Part shown: positions 38,396-46,898 of the stretch, one piece after another | Numbering within the stretch: the stretch's first letter is position 1 | How the letters are laid out: the number at the start of each line of letters is the position of its first letter | Source: Pseudomonas flexibilis | GTDB lineage: Bacteria; Pseudomonadota; Gammaproteobacteria; Pseudomonadales; Pseudomonadaceae | Reading direction: 5' to 3' | Length of the DNA stretch: 64,000 nt | NCBI RefSeq assembly: GCF_000802425.1 | Contig: NZ_JRUD01000014.1 | Coordinates: 169,097-233,096 of the forward strand | Translations under genes and position numbers: made by a program | The notes under the pieces: model-generated | What the model was told of the DNA's origin: nothing | Database searches by the model: none | What the model saw: only the letters and a program-made list of their open reading frames with translations

Positions 38396-39055
38396 TCAAC
38401 CGGCGCGGCGGAAGGTCAGGTTGATGCGTTGCGCGCCCAGCAGTGGATGCTGGCCGTCCTTGAGGGCCAGCACGCCGTGATAGCGCAGCCGATCCTCGCC
38501 GCCCCATACCAGCACATCGCCATGCAGCAGCGACACACGCTCCGGTTTGTCGGCGCGGCGCATGCCACCGAACTGGAAGACCGCCGGCAGGCCCAGGGAG
38601 ACCGAGACGATCGGGGCGGTGAAGTCGCGTTCGTCCTTGTCCTGATGCAGCGACATGCGGGTGCCGGGCAGGTAGCGGTTGATCAGGCAGGCGTCGGGCA
38701 GGAAGCCGGGAAAACCGGCTGTGGCAGCGGCCTGTTCGGCCAGTTGGCGGAACGCCGGCGGCAGGGGCGGCCAGGGTTGGCCGGTGTCGGGATCGGTCGG
38801 GCTGTAGCGGTAGCCGTGACGGTCGCTGATCCAGCCGAGCGGACCGCAGTTGCTCTGCGCCACGGACATGCGCAGGCCGCCGGGAGTGTGCATGTGGCGA
38901 AAGGGGGCGGCGGCTTCGATCAGGCGCAGCTCGGCCAGCAGGGTATCGATCCAGGGCTGGGCGAAGCCGCGCAGCAGCCAGGTGGCGGGGCCCAGCTGAA
39001 GGCGATCGGACTGGATGGGCTCGGCGAACAGATCGGTGGTCGGGAACATCGGCAT
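38396..39055 (-). CDS. alkB: AlkB-type alpha-ketoglutarate-dependent dioxygenase
   Basis: A 219-residue 2OG-Fe(II) oxygenase that removes methyl groups from N1-methyladenine and N3-methylcytosine in DNA. The iron ligands are visible as His and Asp in SLHQDKDERD and a later His in RYHGV. The 2-oxoglutarate arginines are in RINLTFR. Another hallmark is INRYLPGTRM. The ATG at 39055 has GGGAGG 6 bases before it; a second ATG two codons later is possible. The sequence is closest to the E. coli AlkB plan. No ada gene is adjacent. Confidence 0.92.
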   Translation of the reverse strand: MPMFPTTDLFAEPIQSDRLQLGPATWLLRGFAQPWIDTLLAELRLIEAAAPFRHMHTPGGLRMSVAQSNCGPLGWISDRHGYRYSPTDPDTGQPWPPLPPAFRQLAEQAAATAGFPGFLPDACLINRYLPGTRMSLHQDKDERDFTAPIVSVSLGLPAVFQFGGMRRADKPERVSLLHGDVLVWGGEDRLRYHGVLALKDGQHPLLGAQRINLTFRRAG

Positions 39056-39111
39056 AGCCAGCCTCCCGGAGCGGGATATGAGCCAAGTGTACGCCCGGGA
39101 CCAAGGCGCAG

Positions 39112-39193
39112 CGTAGGGCGGACATCGCCGTTTTTGTCCGCCGCAGCATGCATACCGGACGGTGGACAATGAACAACGATGCCCACCCTACGG
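39112..39193. repeat. GTAGGGTGG-family repeat, copy 5
   Basis: GCGTAGGGCGGACATCGCCG...TGTCCGCC at the left and CGGTGGACAATGAACAACG...CCACCCTACGG at the right. It lies between the alkB start and the permease stop. Confidence 0.75.
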
Positions 39194-39201
39194 CTCGTGA
39201 A

Positions 39202-40578
39202 TCAGCGCGCGTCGGCAGCCTGCTTGGCTTCCGGCAGGAACCAGTTCATGACCAGCGCGCAGATGCCGCCGGTGGCCACGCCGGATTCCAGCACGCTGCG
39301 CAGGCCGGCCGGCAGGTGGGCGAGGAATTCCGGCACCTGGGAGAAGCCCAGGCCCAGGGCCAGCGACACGGAGATGATCAGCAGCGCGCGGCGGTCCAGG
39401 TCGATGCCGGCGAGGATGTTGATGCCCGCCGCCGCCACGGCGCCGAACATCACCAGCGCGGCGCCGCCAAGCACCGGCTCCGGCACCGCCTGCAGCACGC
39501 CGGCCACCGCCGGGAACAGGCCGAGGATCACCAGCATGGCGGCCAGCCACATGCCGATGTAGCGGCTGGCGATGCCGGTGAGCTGGATGATGCCGTTGTT
39601 CTGGGCGAACACCGAGCTGGGGAAGGTGTTGAAGAAACCGGCCAGCAGCGAGTTGGCGCCGTTGACCAGCACGCCGCCCTTGATGCGCTGCATCCACAGC
39701 GGGCCTTCCACCGGCTGGCGGGAGATCTTGCTGGTGGCGGTCACGTCGCCGATGGCTTCCAGCGAGGTCACCAGGTAGATCACCACCATGGGGATGAACA
39801 GGCTCCACGACCAACCCAGGCCGAAGTGCAGCGGCATCGGCACCTGGAACAGGTCGGCCTCGCGCATGCCGGTGAAGTCCAGGCGGCCCAGGTAGGCGGC
39901 CAGCGCATAGCCGGCGGCCAGGGCGATGATGATGGCGCAGCTGCGCAGCCAGACCACCGGGATGCGGTTGAGGATGACGATCAGCGCCAGCACCACGCCG
40001 GAGAGCAGCAGGTTCTCGCCGTTGGCGAAGGTGCCGTTGCCCATGGCCGCGTAGCCGCCGCCCATGCTGATCAGGCCGACCTTGATCAGCGTCAGACCGA
40101 TCATCAGCACCACGATGCCGGTCACCAGCGGGGTGATCAGCCGCTTCACGAACGGCAGCACGCGCGACACGCCCATTTCGATGAAGGAACCGGCGATGAC
40201 CACGCCGAAGATGGCGGCCATCACGGCTTCCACCGGCATGCCGTCCTTGACCATCAGCACACCGCCGGCGATCAGCGGGCCGACGAAGTTGAAACTGGTG
40301 CCCTGCACGATCAGCAGGCCCGCACCGAACGGCCCGAAGCGCCGGCACTGCACGAAGGTGGCGATGCCGGAGATCACCAGCGACATGGAGACGATGATGT
40401 TGGTGTCGCGCGGCGACACGCCGATGGCCTGGCAGATCAGCAGGCCCGGGGTGACGATCGGCACGATGATCGCCAGCAGGTGCTGCAGCGCGGCGAGGAA
40501 GGCGATCCAGGGGCGCGGACGGTCGTTCAGGCCATAGACCAGATCATGGCGCGGTTCGGCGGAGGTAGGGGAAGTCAT
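39202..40578 (-). CDS. NCS2-family nucleobase permease (xanthine/urate type)
   Basis: A 458-residue inner-membrane symporter with about 12-14 spans that imports a purine or uracil with protons. Family signatures include QHLLAIIVPIVTPGLLIC near the N-terminus and the substrate-site segments VQGTSFNFVGP and NTFPSSVFAQNNGIIQLTG. The latter, with Gln-Asn-Asn, points to the xanthine/urate branch rather than to UraA. No purine-catabolic gene is adjacent to fix the substrate. It reads toward alkB but a repeat separates them. Confidence 0.88.
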   Translation of the reverse strand: MTSPTSAEPRHDLVYGLNDRPRPWIAFLAALQHLLAIIVPIVTPGLLICQAIGVSPRDTNIIVSMSLVISGIATFVQCRRFGPFGAGLLIVQGTSFNFVGPLIAGGVLMVKDGMPVEAVMAAIFGVVIAGSFIEMGVSRVLPFVKRLITPLVTGIVVLMIGLTLIKVGLISMGGGYAAMGNGTFANGENLLLSGVVLALIVILNRIPVVWLRSCAIIIALAAGYALAAYLGRLDFTGMREADLFQVPMPLHFGLGWSWSLFIPMVVIYLVTSLEAIGDVTATSKISRQPVEGPLWMQRIKGGVLVNGANSLLAGFFNTFPSSVFAQNNGIIQLTGIASRYIGMWLAAMLVILGLFPAVAGVLQAVPEPVLGGAALVMFGAVAAAGINILAGIDLDRRALLIISVSLALGLGFSQVPEFLAHLPAGLRSVLESGVATGGICALVMNWFLPEAKQAADAR

Positions 40579-40636
40579 GGCAGAGAGCCCGGCTGTAAAA
40601 AGCGGCGGATTCTACTCGTGGCGGGCGGCGAGGGAC

Positions 40637-40711
40637 AGAGTGGACGCGTTCGGACGGCCCATCCGGGAGCCGCTGCCTGGTGGACAAGGAAAACGTTGTC
40701 CACCCTACGGC
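40637..40711. repeat. GTAGGGTGG-family repeat, copy 6 (one good half)
   Basis: The right half CTGGTGGACAAGGAAAACG...TTGTCCACCCTACGG is well kept; the left half begins AGAGTGGACGCGTTCGG and is degenerate. It lies upstream of the permease and downstream of the convergently oriented lipoprotein gene end. Confidence 0.65.
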
Positions 40712-40731
40712 AAGTTTTGTCCCGCCCAATG

Positions 40732-40759
40732 AAAACGCCGCTTCCGGGGAAGCGGCGTT
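40732..40759 (-). terminator. Terminator after the lipoprotein gene
   Basis: On the minus strand, AACGCCGCTTCC is followed by GGAAGCGGCGTTTTC: a 10-12 bp stem with a short T run, 19 bases after the stop codon of the gene at 40779-41339. Confidence 0.8.
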
Positions 40760-40778
40760 CGGGCGAAGCCAGGGTCGA

Positions 40779-41339
40779 TCAGCGGGTGGCTTCGATCAGC
40801 TCCTGCTGGGCCTTGGCGGCGCGGAATTCCTCGTAGAGGATCTCTTCGTTCTGCGGCGACAGCTTGCGCTTGCTCTGGCGCATGATGCTGTCGAACAGGC
40901 CCTTGGTGGCCTCCGGCTGCATGGCGACCATCACGCACAGGTTGCGCTGGCCGTTGATGTTCACGAAATCCACCTTGGCCGGACGCGAGCCGACGATGTA
41001 CTCGTTGGCGACCTGGCGCGAAACGGATTCGAAGGTGCTGCCGGTTTCGTTCTGGCCGCCGCCGGTGGAGCTGCGCTGGTATTCCTTGTCCATGGCCTGG
41101 ACCTTGATGCCGATTTCCTTGGTCAGGCTGGCACGGGCACTGGCGGTGGCCTGGGCGCGGTCCAGGCTGAAGTTGCCGGTGTCACGCACGCAGCTGGTGG
41201 AGGCGATGCCGCCATCGACCATCGGCGCCATGACCCAGTCCGGCAGGCTGGCGCTGGTTTCAACGGGCTTTGTACCGCAACCGGTCAGCACGGCGGCGGT
41301 AAGAGCGGTCAGGCAAAACAGCGAAGAGAAACGCTTCAT
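40779..41339 (-). CDS. Lipoprotein with LPP20-like features
   Basis: A 186-residue lipoprotein. The signal ends in the lipobox LTGCGTK (Cys at about residue 21). The mature part has PDWVMAPMVDGGIASTSCV and DRAQATASARASLTKEIGIKV, the Ala-rich helix plan of LPP20/FlgP-like lipoproteins. The ATG at 41339 has AGGGAG upstream. It is the last of four minus-strand genes for exported proteins next to the flagellar operon. Outer-membrane attachment is likely (residue after Cys is Gly). The function is unknown; a flagellar-ring or motility role is a guess from context. Confidence 0.75.
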   Translation of the reverse strand: MKRFSSLFCLTALTAAVLTGCGTKPVETSASLPDWVMAPMVDGGIASTSCVRDTGNFSLDRAQATASARASLTKEIGIKVQAMDKEYQRSSTGGGQNETGSTFESVSRQVANEYIVGSRPAKVDFVNINGQRNLCVMVAMQPEATKGLFDSIMRQSKRKLSPQNEEILYEEFRAAKAQQELIEATR

Positions 41340-41411
41340 TCGGGAACTCCCTGGGATTTCAGCGGTAAGTCGACGGCACAACGCCGCCAACCGAGGTTGT
41401 TATCGACACAG

Positions 41412-42599
41412 TTACAGCGACCGATAGCCCGGCAGGCGCGAGGCGACCCGCTGGAGGTAGTTGCGGGTTTCCTCGTAGGGCAGCCGGGCGCGCATGTGCT
41501 CGAAGTTGGCCTTGGGCGACAGGCGATTGATCTGCTCCGCCGCCTTGTTGATGTTGGTGGTGCCGGTGTAGCTGCGCGCCACATTGCCGGCGCCGGTGTT
41601 GTAGGCGGCGATGGCGCAGTACAGGCGGCTTTCCGGATGGGTGATGGCGCGCAGATAGCGCTCCTGCAACAGATGCAGGTAGGCCACGCCCAGTTGGATG
41701 TTGCGCTCGGCGTCGTACAGGTACGACGGCGTCACCACACGTGCCGTGCCGTAGACCAGCTCAGTCGCATCCTTGCCCGCCGAGCCGGGCACGATCTGCA
41801 TCAGGCCGTAGGCCGGAACCGGCGAACGGGCCAGCGGATTGAACGCGCTTTCGGTATGCATCACCGCCAGCACCAGCGCCGGCTCCACGCGCCATTTCTG
41901 CGCGAACGGCCGGACCCTCGCCGCATAGTCCTGCGCCTTTTGCGCCGGACGCGAGGCTGGCAGCGGCACGCTGACCGTGACCACACCGTTATCGCTTGTC
42001 GTCGTGGCGCTGCCGGCCAGCCGCTCGGCGACTTCCTGGATCTGGCGGCCACTCGGCGCCTGCTGGCCAAACAGCTCGCCCAGGACCAGCCGGTGCTCGC
42101 CTTCGCCCTCCAGCGCGGAGTGGGGCGCCGCATTGCGTACCGCTTTCTCCACCGCCACGGATACCGGGTCGTTGCTCGCCGCCTGGGCGACCTCGGTGCC
42201 CAGCAGAGTGGCCAGTTCGCGGCGGACCAGCCGGGCGTCAGCGCCACCGGCTTCGGGGGGCAGGCGCAGGGTGATGCGGTTGGTCTCGAAGTCGACGGTC
42301 CGCTGGATCGCCTTGTCCTCGCTGTATTCCACCCAGCGGGTCTGGCTGCTCAGCTCGGCGTCACGCCAGTAGACGGACAGCTCGCGCTGACGGGCCTGCA
42401 CCGCATTGGCATAGCTGTCGCGGTAAGCCTGGAAAGCAGTCTGGAGTTCCCGTTGGTAGGTCGAGAATTCGCTGCCTTGCGTGTCATTGAACGCGGCACG
42501 CTCCTGTTCCCGGGCTCGGCGGAAGGACTCGAATTCCATTGCCCAGGCAGGCGCAAATGGCAGGCTCGCCGCAGCTGCCAGGAAATGACGTCTGTTCAT
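41412..42599 (-). CDS. Lytic murein transglycosylase, MltC-like
   Basis: A 395-residue periplasmic enzyme. The N-terminus MNRRHFLAAAASLPFAPAWA has a twin-arginine-like RRHFL signal. Residues to about 230 resemble the MltC N-terminal domain. The C-terminal SLT domain has the catalytic Glu in MHTESAFNP, then YGLMQIVP, and AAYNTGAGNV. It cleaves glycan strands to 1,6-anhydro products. Because the FlgJ of this window lacks a muramidase domain, this enzyme might open the wall for flagellar rod passage; that is inferred. There is no lipobox, unlike E. coli MltC. Confidence 0.85.
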   Translation of the reverse strand: MNRRHFLAAAASLPFAPAWAMEFESFRRAREQERAAFNDTQGSEFSTYQRELQTAFQAYRDSYANAVQARQRELSVYWRDAELSSQTRWVEYSEDKAIQRTVDFETNRITLRLPPEAGGADARLVRRELATLLGTEVAQAASNDPVSVAVEKAVRNAAPHSALEGEGEHRLVLGELFGQQAPSGRQIQEVAERLAGSATTTSDNGVVTVSVPLPASRPAQKAQDYAARVRPFAQKWRVEPALVLAVMHTESAFNPLARSPVPAYGLMQIVPGSAGKDATELVYGTARVVTPSYLYDAERNIQLGVAYLHLLQERYLRAITHPESRLYCAIAAYNTGAGNVARSYTGTTNINKAAEQINRLSPKANFEHMRARLPYEETRNYLQRVASRLPGYRSL

Positions 42600-42651
42600 G
42601 TGTCCCCTTCGCGGCAAAGGCTGCGGAGCCGCGCCCGCTGCCTCAGGCTGA

Positions 42652-43653
42652 TCAGATATCAGCCAGGTGCTTCATCTGGTCCATGAAGCTCTTCTTGTAC
42701 TGCACGCGAACGGGCTGGCCCAGGCGGATTTTGTCGATCACCTCTTCATCGATGACCACCCAGGCATTGTCGGCGCCGATCTTGTCCGACACAAACGCAC
42801 TGCCCACGACGAAGCTGTCGACGCTGGCTTCGTTGGTCAGCGGATTGACCGAACGGGTAACGCTCAGCAGCTCCAGCTTCATCCCCTGCTTAAGGCCATG
42901 CTTGGTGCCCAGGGTGACCCGCAGGGCATGCTGGCCCTCGCCGGAACGCTGTTCGATCACGTAACCGCGCGGGGCGAAAATGTTGAGGAGATCGGTGCGA
43001 ATGCTGCCGACGCCACGGGTTGCCGCGGCGCGGACCATCTGCTCGGCGCCGGAGCGCGTCAGGCCACAGTTGCTGCTGCGGGCATCCTCGCTGGTACTGG
43101 AACTTCCCTTCAGCTCCACGGAAGTTGCCTCGCGCATGGAAGGCATCTGGTAAATGCGAATGCTGCCGCTCACCGAGCCCGAGTAGTTGCATTTGGCGGG
43201 CGTGGTTTGCCAGCGGCCCTTGCTGTCCTGCCAGCTGGAGCTTTCGGTGAAAGAAGAACCGGAGGACGCATCAGATATCACACCGACAATCGCAATATCT
43301 GCGATTTCCGGACCCTGGTACTCCAGCTTGCCCCTCATCTCGGCCAGGCGCAGTTCATCCTGGAGCTTGCTTGCGAGCTTGCGGTCGACCAGTTCCACGT
43401 GGGTGGCACCCAAGTGTTTCTCGATCTCGCGGGCGATCGTCCCACCGACCTGTGAACTCTTGGCCAGATCGCTGGTGCCATGATCCGCATCGAAAACCAC
43501 CACACGCGGCGCCTTGCCCGCCAGGGCGGTTTTGCTAGGCATGATGTCGCTGGGTTGCAGGCTCACGGGCTGCATGGCGTCGAGGTTCTTGATGGTGGTT
43601 GACGAACACCCGGCCATCGCCAGTGCCATCGTGAGCAGAGCAATCCTCTTCAT
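42652..43653 (-). CDS. Lipoprotein of unknown function (possible CsgG/FlgT-like)
   Basis: A 333-residue lipoprotein with lipobox MAGCSST (Cys at about residue 16). A nucleotide-free alpha/beta domain seems to start at RVVVFDADHGTSDLAKSSQV and continues with AREIEKHLGATHVELVDRKL, which resembles the fold plan of CsgG or FlgT-type envelope proteins. The C-terminus (GLKQGMKLELLSV...PVRVQYKKSFMD) looks like a small beta domain as in FlgT. The ATG at 43653 has GGAGGGG before it. A role together with its three neighbours is likely. The family call is weak. Confidence 0.65.
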   Translation of the reverse strand: MKRIALLTMALAMAGCSSTTIKNLDAMQPVSLQPSDIMPSKTALAGKAPRVVVFDADHGTSDLAKSSQVGGTIAREIEKHLGATHVELVDRKLASKLQDELRLAEMRGKLEYQGPEIADIAIVGVISDASSGSSFTESSSWQDSKGRWQTTPAKCNYSGSVSGSIRIYQMPSMREATSVELKGSSSTSEDARSSNCGLTRSGAEQMVRAAATRGVGSIRTDLLNIFAPRGYVIEQRSGEGQHALRVTLGTKHGLKQGMKLELLSVTRSVNPLTNEASVDSFVVGSAFVSDKIGADNAWVVIDEEVIDKIRLGQPVRVQYKKSFMDQMKHLADI

Positions 43654-43705
43654 CGTCCCCTCCCCCGGGGTCATGAGTAATGACATCCCTGAACAGGCAG
43701 GGCTT

Positions 43706-44680
43706 TTACTGAAGGCGTAGGTCGGACAGCACCCTGTCGACCCCGCCGGAAGCCAGGAACTTGCGCAGGGCGTCTTGCAGCGCCCCTTCGTAACTGAGCA
43801 TGGACAGGCCATTGAGCCGGTAGCTCTGGCGAGCAACCACGCTGTTGCGGTCGTCGACCAGCGCCACCGAAAGATCGACCACGGCGTTCAGGCTGCCAAA
43901 CATCTCCTGGTTGACCACCGAGCCCTGGATGTCCAGTCGGCCGTCGGCACGGCCCGCGCTGACGGTACGCACCGCCAGCGCCTGACCGATGGCCTCGGCC
44001 AGTGGCTTGAACGCCGGTGCGGCTTTCAATTGCAGCGTGAGGTTCTGCAGGCTCTGGTCGCAACCGCGCTGGTAGGCGTCATAGCGCTGCATGGCGGGCG
44101 CGGCCTCGAAGGCGCTGTCCGCCGTGGACAGCACCCGGCTCAGCAGGCGGGCCTGATCAATCAGCGCAGGGGCAGATTGGCAGGCCAGGAAGCGGTCGAA
44201 CGGCCGGGACGTGAGCGTGCCATCCAGCCGCCGGCGCAGGTCTGCCTCAACGGTTTCCAGCTGCAGTTGGGTATCGCGGACGAAATCCTCGCGAGACATT
44301 TCCACCAGGACAAAATAGCGGCCACCGACCAGTTCGGCCTGGCGAACGTTGTAGGCGGAGAGCTTGATGTCCTGGATATAGGCTTCGATCGTTTCCTGAT
44401 AGCTGCGGGTGACGGTATTGCCGGAAATGCCGCCGTGGGAAACGGCGTCGCTGCGGATGCGCGTGCTCAGCTTGCCGGCGATGGAACGCAGCGCCTGTTG
44501 CGTGGCCTCGTTCAGGTTCGGGCCTTCGCCGACACCGTAAAAGGCGATGAGGTTGTCCTGGGGCGGGGCGCTGACCCATGCGGGAAGCGCCGCAGCCTGG
44601 GCCACATGCGACAGGCTTGCCAGCACCAGCATGGCCGAAAGACCCCAGACCAGGCGCTGCAGCCGCGTGGCCAATTCCAT
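43706..44680 (-). CDS. Exported LPP20-domain protein
   Basis: A 324-residue protein with a signal peptide (GLSAMLVLASLSHVAQA) and a mature N-terminus LPAWVSAPPQDNLIAFYGVGEGPNLNEA. The GVGEG...A..QAL plan is typical of LPP20-domain proteins. There is no lipobox, so it is probably periplasmic. The ATG at 44680 is chosen over 44686 because GGGGAG lies 6 bases before it. It heads the four-gene group, with a CRP-like site upstream. The function is unknown. Confidence 0.7.
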   Translation of the reverse strand: MELATRLQRLVWGLSAMLVLASLSHVAQAAALPAWVSAPPQDNLIAFYGVGEGPNLNEATQQALRSIAGKLSTRIRSDAVSHGGISGNTVTRSYQETIEAYIQDIKLSAYNVRQAELVGGRYFVLVEMSREDFVRDTQLQLETVEADLRRRLDGTLTSRPFDRFLACQSAPALIDQARLLSRVLSTADSAFEAAPAMQRYDAYQRGCDQSLQNLTLQLKAAPAFKPLAEAIGQALAVRTVSAGRADGRLDIQGSVVNQEMFGSLNAVVDLSVALVDDRNSVVARQSYRLNGLSMLSYEGALQDALRKFLASGGVDRVLSDLRLQ

Positions 44681-44757
44681 GTGCATCTCCCCGCGCCATG
44701 ATGCCGCATTGATATTGATGGCGGATTATCATCACAGCGGTCTTCGCTGTCCAGAAA

Positions 44758-44773
44758 AGTGACCTGCGTCACA
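44758..44773. promoter_or_regulatory. CRP/Vfr-like site
   Basis: AGTGA-CCTGCG-TCACA matches the CRP/Vfr consensus TGTGA-N6-TCACA except for the first base. It lies 78 bases before the start of the exported-protein gene group. The surrounding gap 44681-44920 holds no other clear feature. Confidence 0.55.
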
Positions 44774-44920
44774 CTTAGACGAAAAGACGGAAGCAGGGCT
44801 TGGACATGGCAATGCACCACGCCCAGGCGCGCATTGCAGTGGACCCATTGGTTGACAGGGATGGCCCGGGGCGGTTGGCGCAGGAGAAACCATGGCCGGC
44901 GCTCCGGCCATGCAAGGGCA

Positions 44921-45967
44921 TCAGGCCAGCAGGCTGACCACGTTGTAGCGGTTCAGGTTGGCCTGGCTGACGATGATCTGCGATTGCGCGATATAGCTGT
45001 TGGCGCCTGAGCGCAGCACCTTGAGCAGCGAGCCCAGGTAGTTCTGCGCCCACTGCTGCTCGTCACCGTCCAGCTGCTCTCGCAGGAACTGGCGGATGTC
45101 CGCTTCACGCTCGCGAATCTGCTCGCGCAGGGCGGCGATGCGGTCCAGGGCGGCGATCACGTTGTCGAGGATGCTGCGCATCTCGCTGGTGGACTCCAGC
45201 TGCGAGTCGCTGGGCAGGCCCAGCAAGCCGTCTTCGGCGCTTTCCACACGGGCAAAGCTGTCCTTGGCGAACAGCTTGCCTTCGCCGCGCACGGCCAACT
45301 GGTCGCGCAGCGCCGCCCAATCGCTTTCCCGGGCGGAGAACTTCAGCAGACCCTCGTTATCCAGTTCGGCGCGCAGACCGGCCTGGCCCAGGCTGACGTT
45401 GAAGCGGCGCAGTACCTGCTCGTCGCTCAGGCCCTCGTCCAGCACCACCGCCAGTGGCTCCGGCAGTTGACGGCCGGCGGTGAACACCAGGGTCTCCTGG
45501 CCGGCCTGATGGATCTGGTCGATGGACTCCAGGCCTTGCAGGCTGAAGCGCACACGCACCGGCTCGGTCAACTTGAGCTGGTAACCCGGGTCGATGACGT
45601 TGTCATCCAGACGGATGCGCTGCTGCAAGATGGCATTGACCTTCTGCAGCGCCTCGCGGGCGCCGTCCATCTCCGCCGCGCTGGCGGAGGGCGCGCTCAG
45701 TTGGCGGCCGAGCTTGAGCTTCAGCTGGCTGAGCCGGGCCTGCACCTGGTTCAGGTAGCTGCTGGCCGACTGCATGGCCGACAGCTGCTGATTGAGCTGC
45801 AGACCGTAGGTGCTGCTTTGGCGCGGCGCCGACTCGTTGCGCGGCGTTTCCCGTTCGGTGGCCTGGGTGGCGCCGCTGGCGCGTTGCAGGGCGACACCCT
45901 TGAGGTCGGACGTCTGCCGATCCAGCGCAAACGGCGTGACGGCCGGCAGTTGCTTGTCAACCTTCAT
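44921..45967 (-). CDS. Flagellar-locus protein with flagellin-like ends
   Basis: A 348-residue protein just after flgL (14-base gap), with no signal peptide. The C-terminus NSYIAQSQIIVSQANLNRYNVVSLLA resembles the D0 helix of flagellin and FlgL, which commonly ends QANQ..Q.VLSLL. The segment LNQQLSAMQSASSYLNQVQARL is a heptad-rich helix as in the flagellin N-terminal region, although it starts near residue 57. The middle is predicted mixed. GGAAGGGG supports the ATG. It is not FlgL, which is present upstream. It could be a filament-junction, cap or assembly protein. I do not recognise a named family. Confidence 0.75.
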   Translation of the reverse strand: MKVDKQLPAVTPFALDRQTSDLKGVALQRASGATQATERETPRNESAPRQSSTYGLQLNQQLSAMQSASSYLNQVQARLSQLKLKLGRQLSAPSASAAEMDGAREALQKVNAILQQRIRLDDNVIDPGYQLKLTEPVRVRFSLQGLESIDQIHQAGQETLVFTAGRQLPEPLAVVLDEGLSDEQVLRRFNVSLGQAGLRAELDNEGLLKFSARESDWAALRDQLAVRGEGKLFAKDSFARVESAEDGLLGLPSDSQLESTSEMRSILDNVIAALDRIAALREQIREREADIRQFLREQLDGDEQQWAQNYLGSLLKVLRSGANSYIAQSQIIVSQANLNRYNVVSLLA

Positions 45968-45981
45968 GGTGTCCCCTTCCC

Positions 45982-46878
45982 TTACATCAGGTCGAACAGA
46001 TTCAGACTATGCAGCTTCAGGTAGGACTTCTGGGTCGCCTGCAGCGCCACCTGGTAGTTGGCCAGGTCCAGCGAGGCCTTGGCGTAGTCCAGGGAGGACA
46101 GCTCGCCTTCGATCTTCTGGTTTACCAGCGACACGTCGGCCTGGCTGTCCTTGAGCAGCGACAGGGTGTTCTGGCGGCCGCCGAGCTCGGTAATCTGGCT
46201 GCTGAGCGAGCCGAGCACCCGGTCCAGGTTGTCGATCGCGTCGCCAATCTCGGTGGTAATGGTGGCAGGGCTGTTCACCATCTGGTCGACCAGCGCATGC
46301 AGATCGTTGAGGAAGCCGGGTGCTCCGCTCAGCACCTCGGCGGCCGTTACGTTGTCCTTGATCAGCACGGCATTGGAAACGGCCACTTCGCGATACTTGT
46401 CGTTGCCGGTCAGCGCGTAGGTACCGGCCGTCAGGGTGATGGCGGGCTGATCGGTCATGGTGCCGGAGAAGTAGTAACGGCCTTCCTCGTCACGTACGTT
46501 CAGGTAGCTGACAAAGGTCTCTTCGAGGCTGGACAGCTCGCTGGCCATGCTGCCCAGATCCTCGTCCGAGTTGCTGCCGCGGTTGGCTGCCCAGAGCAGC
46601 AGGTCACGGATTTCCAGCAGGGTATCGGAGCCGGCCTGCAGGTTGGTTTCGGCCGCCGACAGGCGCCCGGACAGCGCCTTGATGTTGGTCTGGTACTGGT
46701 TCAGGCTGGCCTCTTCCCGCGCGATGCGCAGCAGGCGCACGCTGGCGATCGGGTCGTCCGATGGCACGATGATTCGATCGCCGGTGGCCATCTGTTGCAT
46801 CAGCTTGCCGGTGGCGGCCGCGTTGATGCCCAGCGAGCTGTTCATGATGGCGTTGATCTGGGCGTTGGTGATACGCAT
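45982..46878 (-). CDS. flgL: Flagellar hook-filament junction protein FlgL
   Basis: A 298-residue junction protein that joins the hook to the filament. The N-terminal D0/D1 helix MRITNAQINAIMNSSLGINA with GDRIIVPSDDPIASVRLLRI is the FlgL signature. The C-terminal helix ends LHSLNLFDLM. It is much shorter than the polar FlgL of P. aeruginosa (about 440 residues as I recall), lacking most of the outer domain. It follows flgK after 20 bases. Confidence 0.92.
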   Translation of the reverse strand: MRITNAQINAIMNSSLGINAAATGKLMQQMATGDRIIVPSDDPIASVRLLRIAREEASLNQYQTNIKALSGRLSAAETNLQAGSDTLLEIRDLLLWAANRGSNSDEDLGSMASELSSLEETFVSYLNVRDEEGRYYFSGTMTDQPAITLTAGTYALTGNDKYREVAVSNAVLIKDNVTAAEVLSGAPGFLNDLHALVDQMVNSPATITTEIGDAIDNLDRVLGSLSSQITELGGRQNTLSLLKDSQADVSLVNQKIEGELSSLDYAKASLDLANYQVALQATQKSYLKLHSLNLFDLM

Positions 46879-46898
46879 GGGGCGGTCTCGCTGGCGGA

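Noticed and set aside
36398..39172. 924-codon plus-strand frame over putA and alkB
   Set aside because: It covers two clear minus-strand genes and shows no domain of its own.
39148..40836. 562-codon frame antisense to the permease
   Set aside because: Very His/Gln/Asp-rich shadow of a membrane protein gene.
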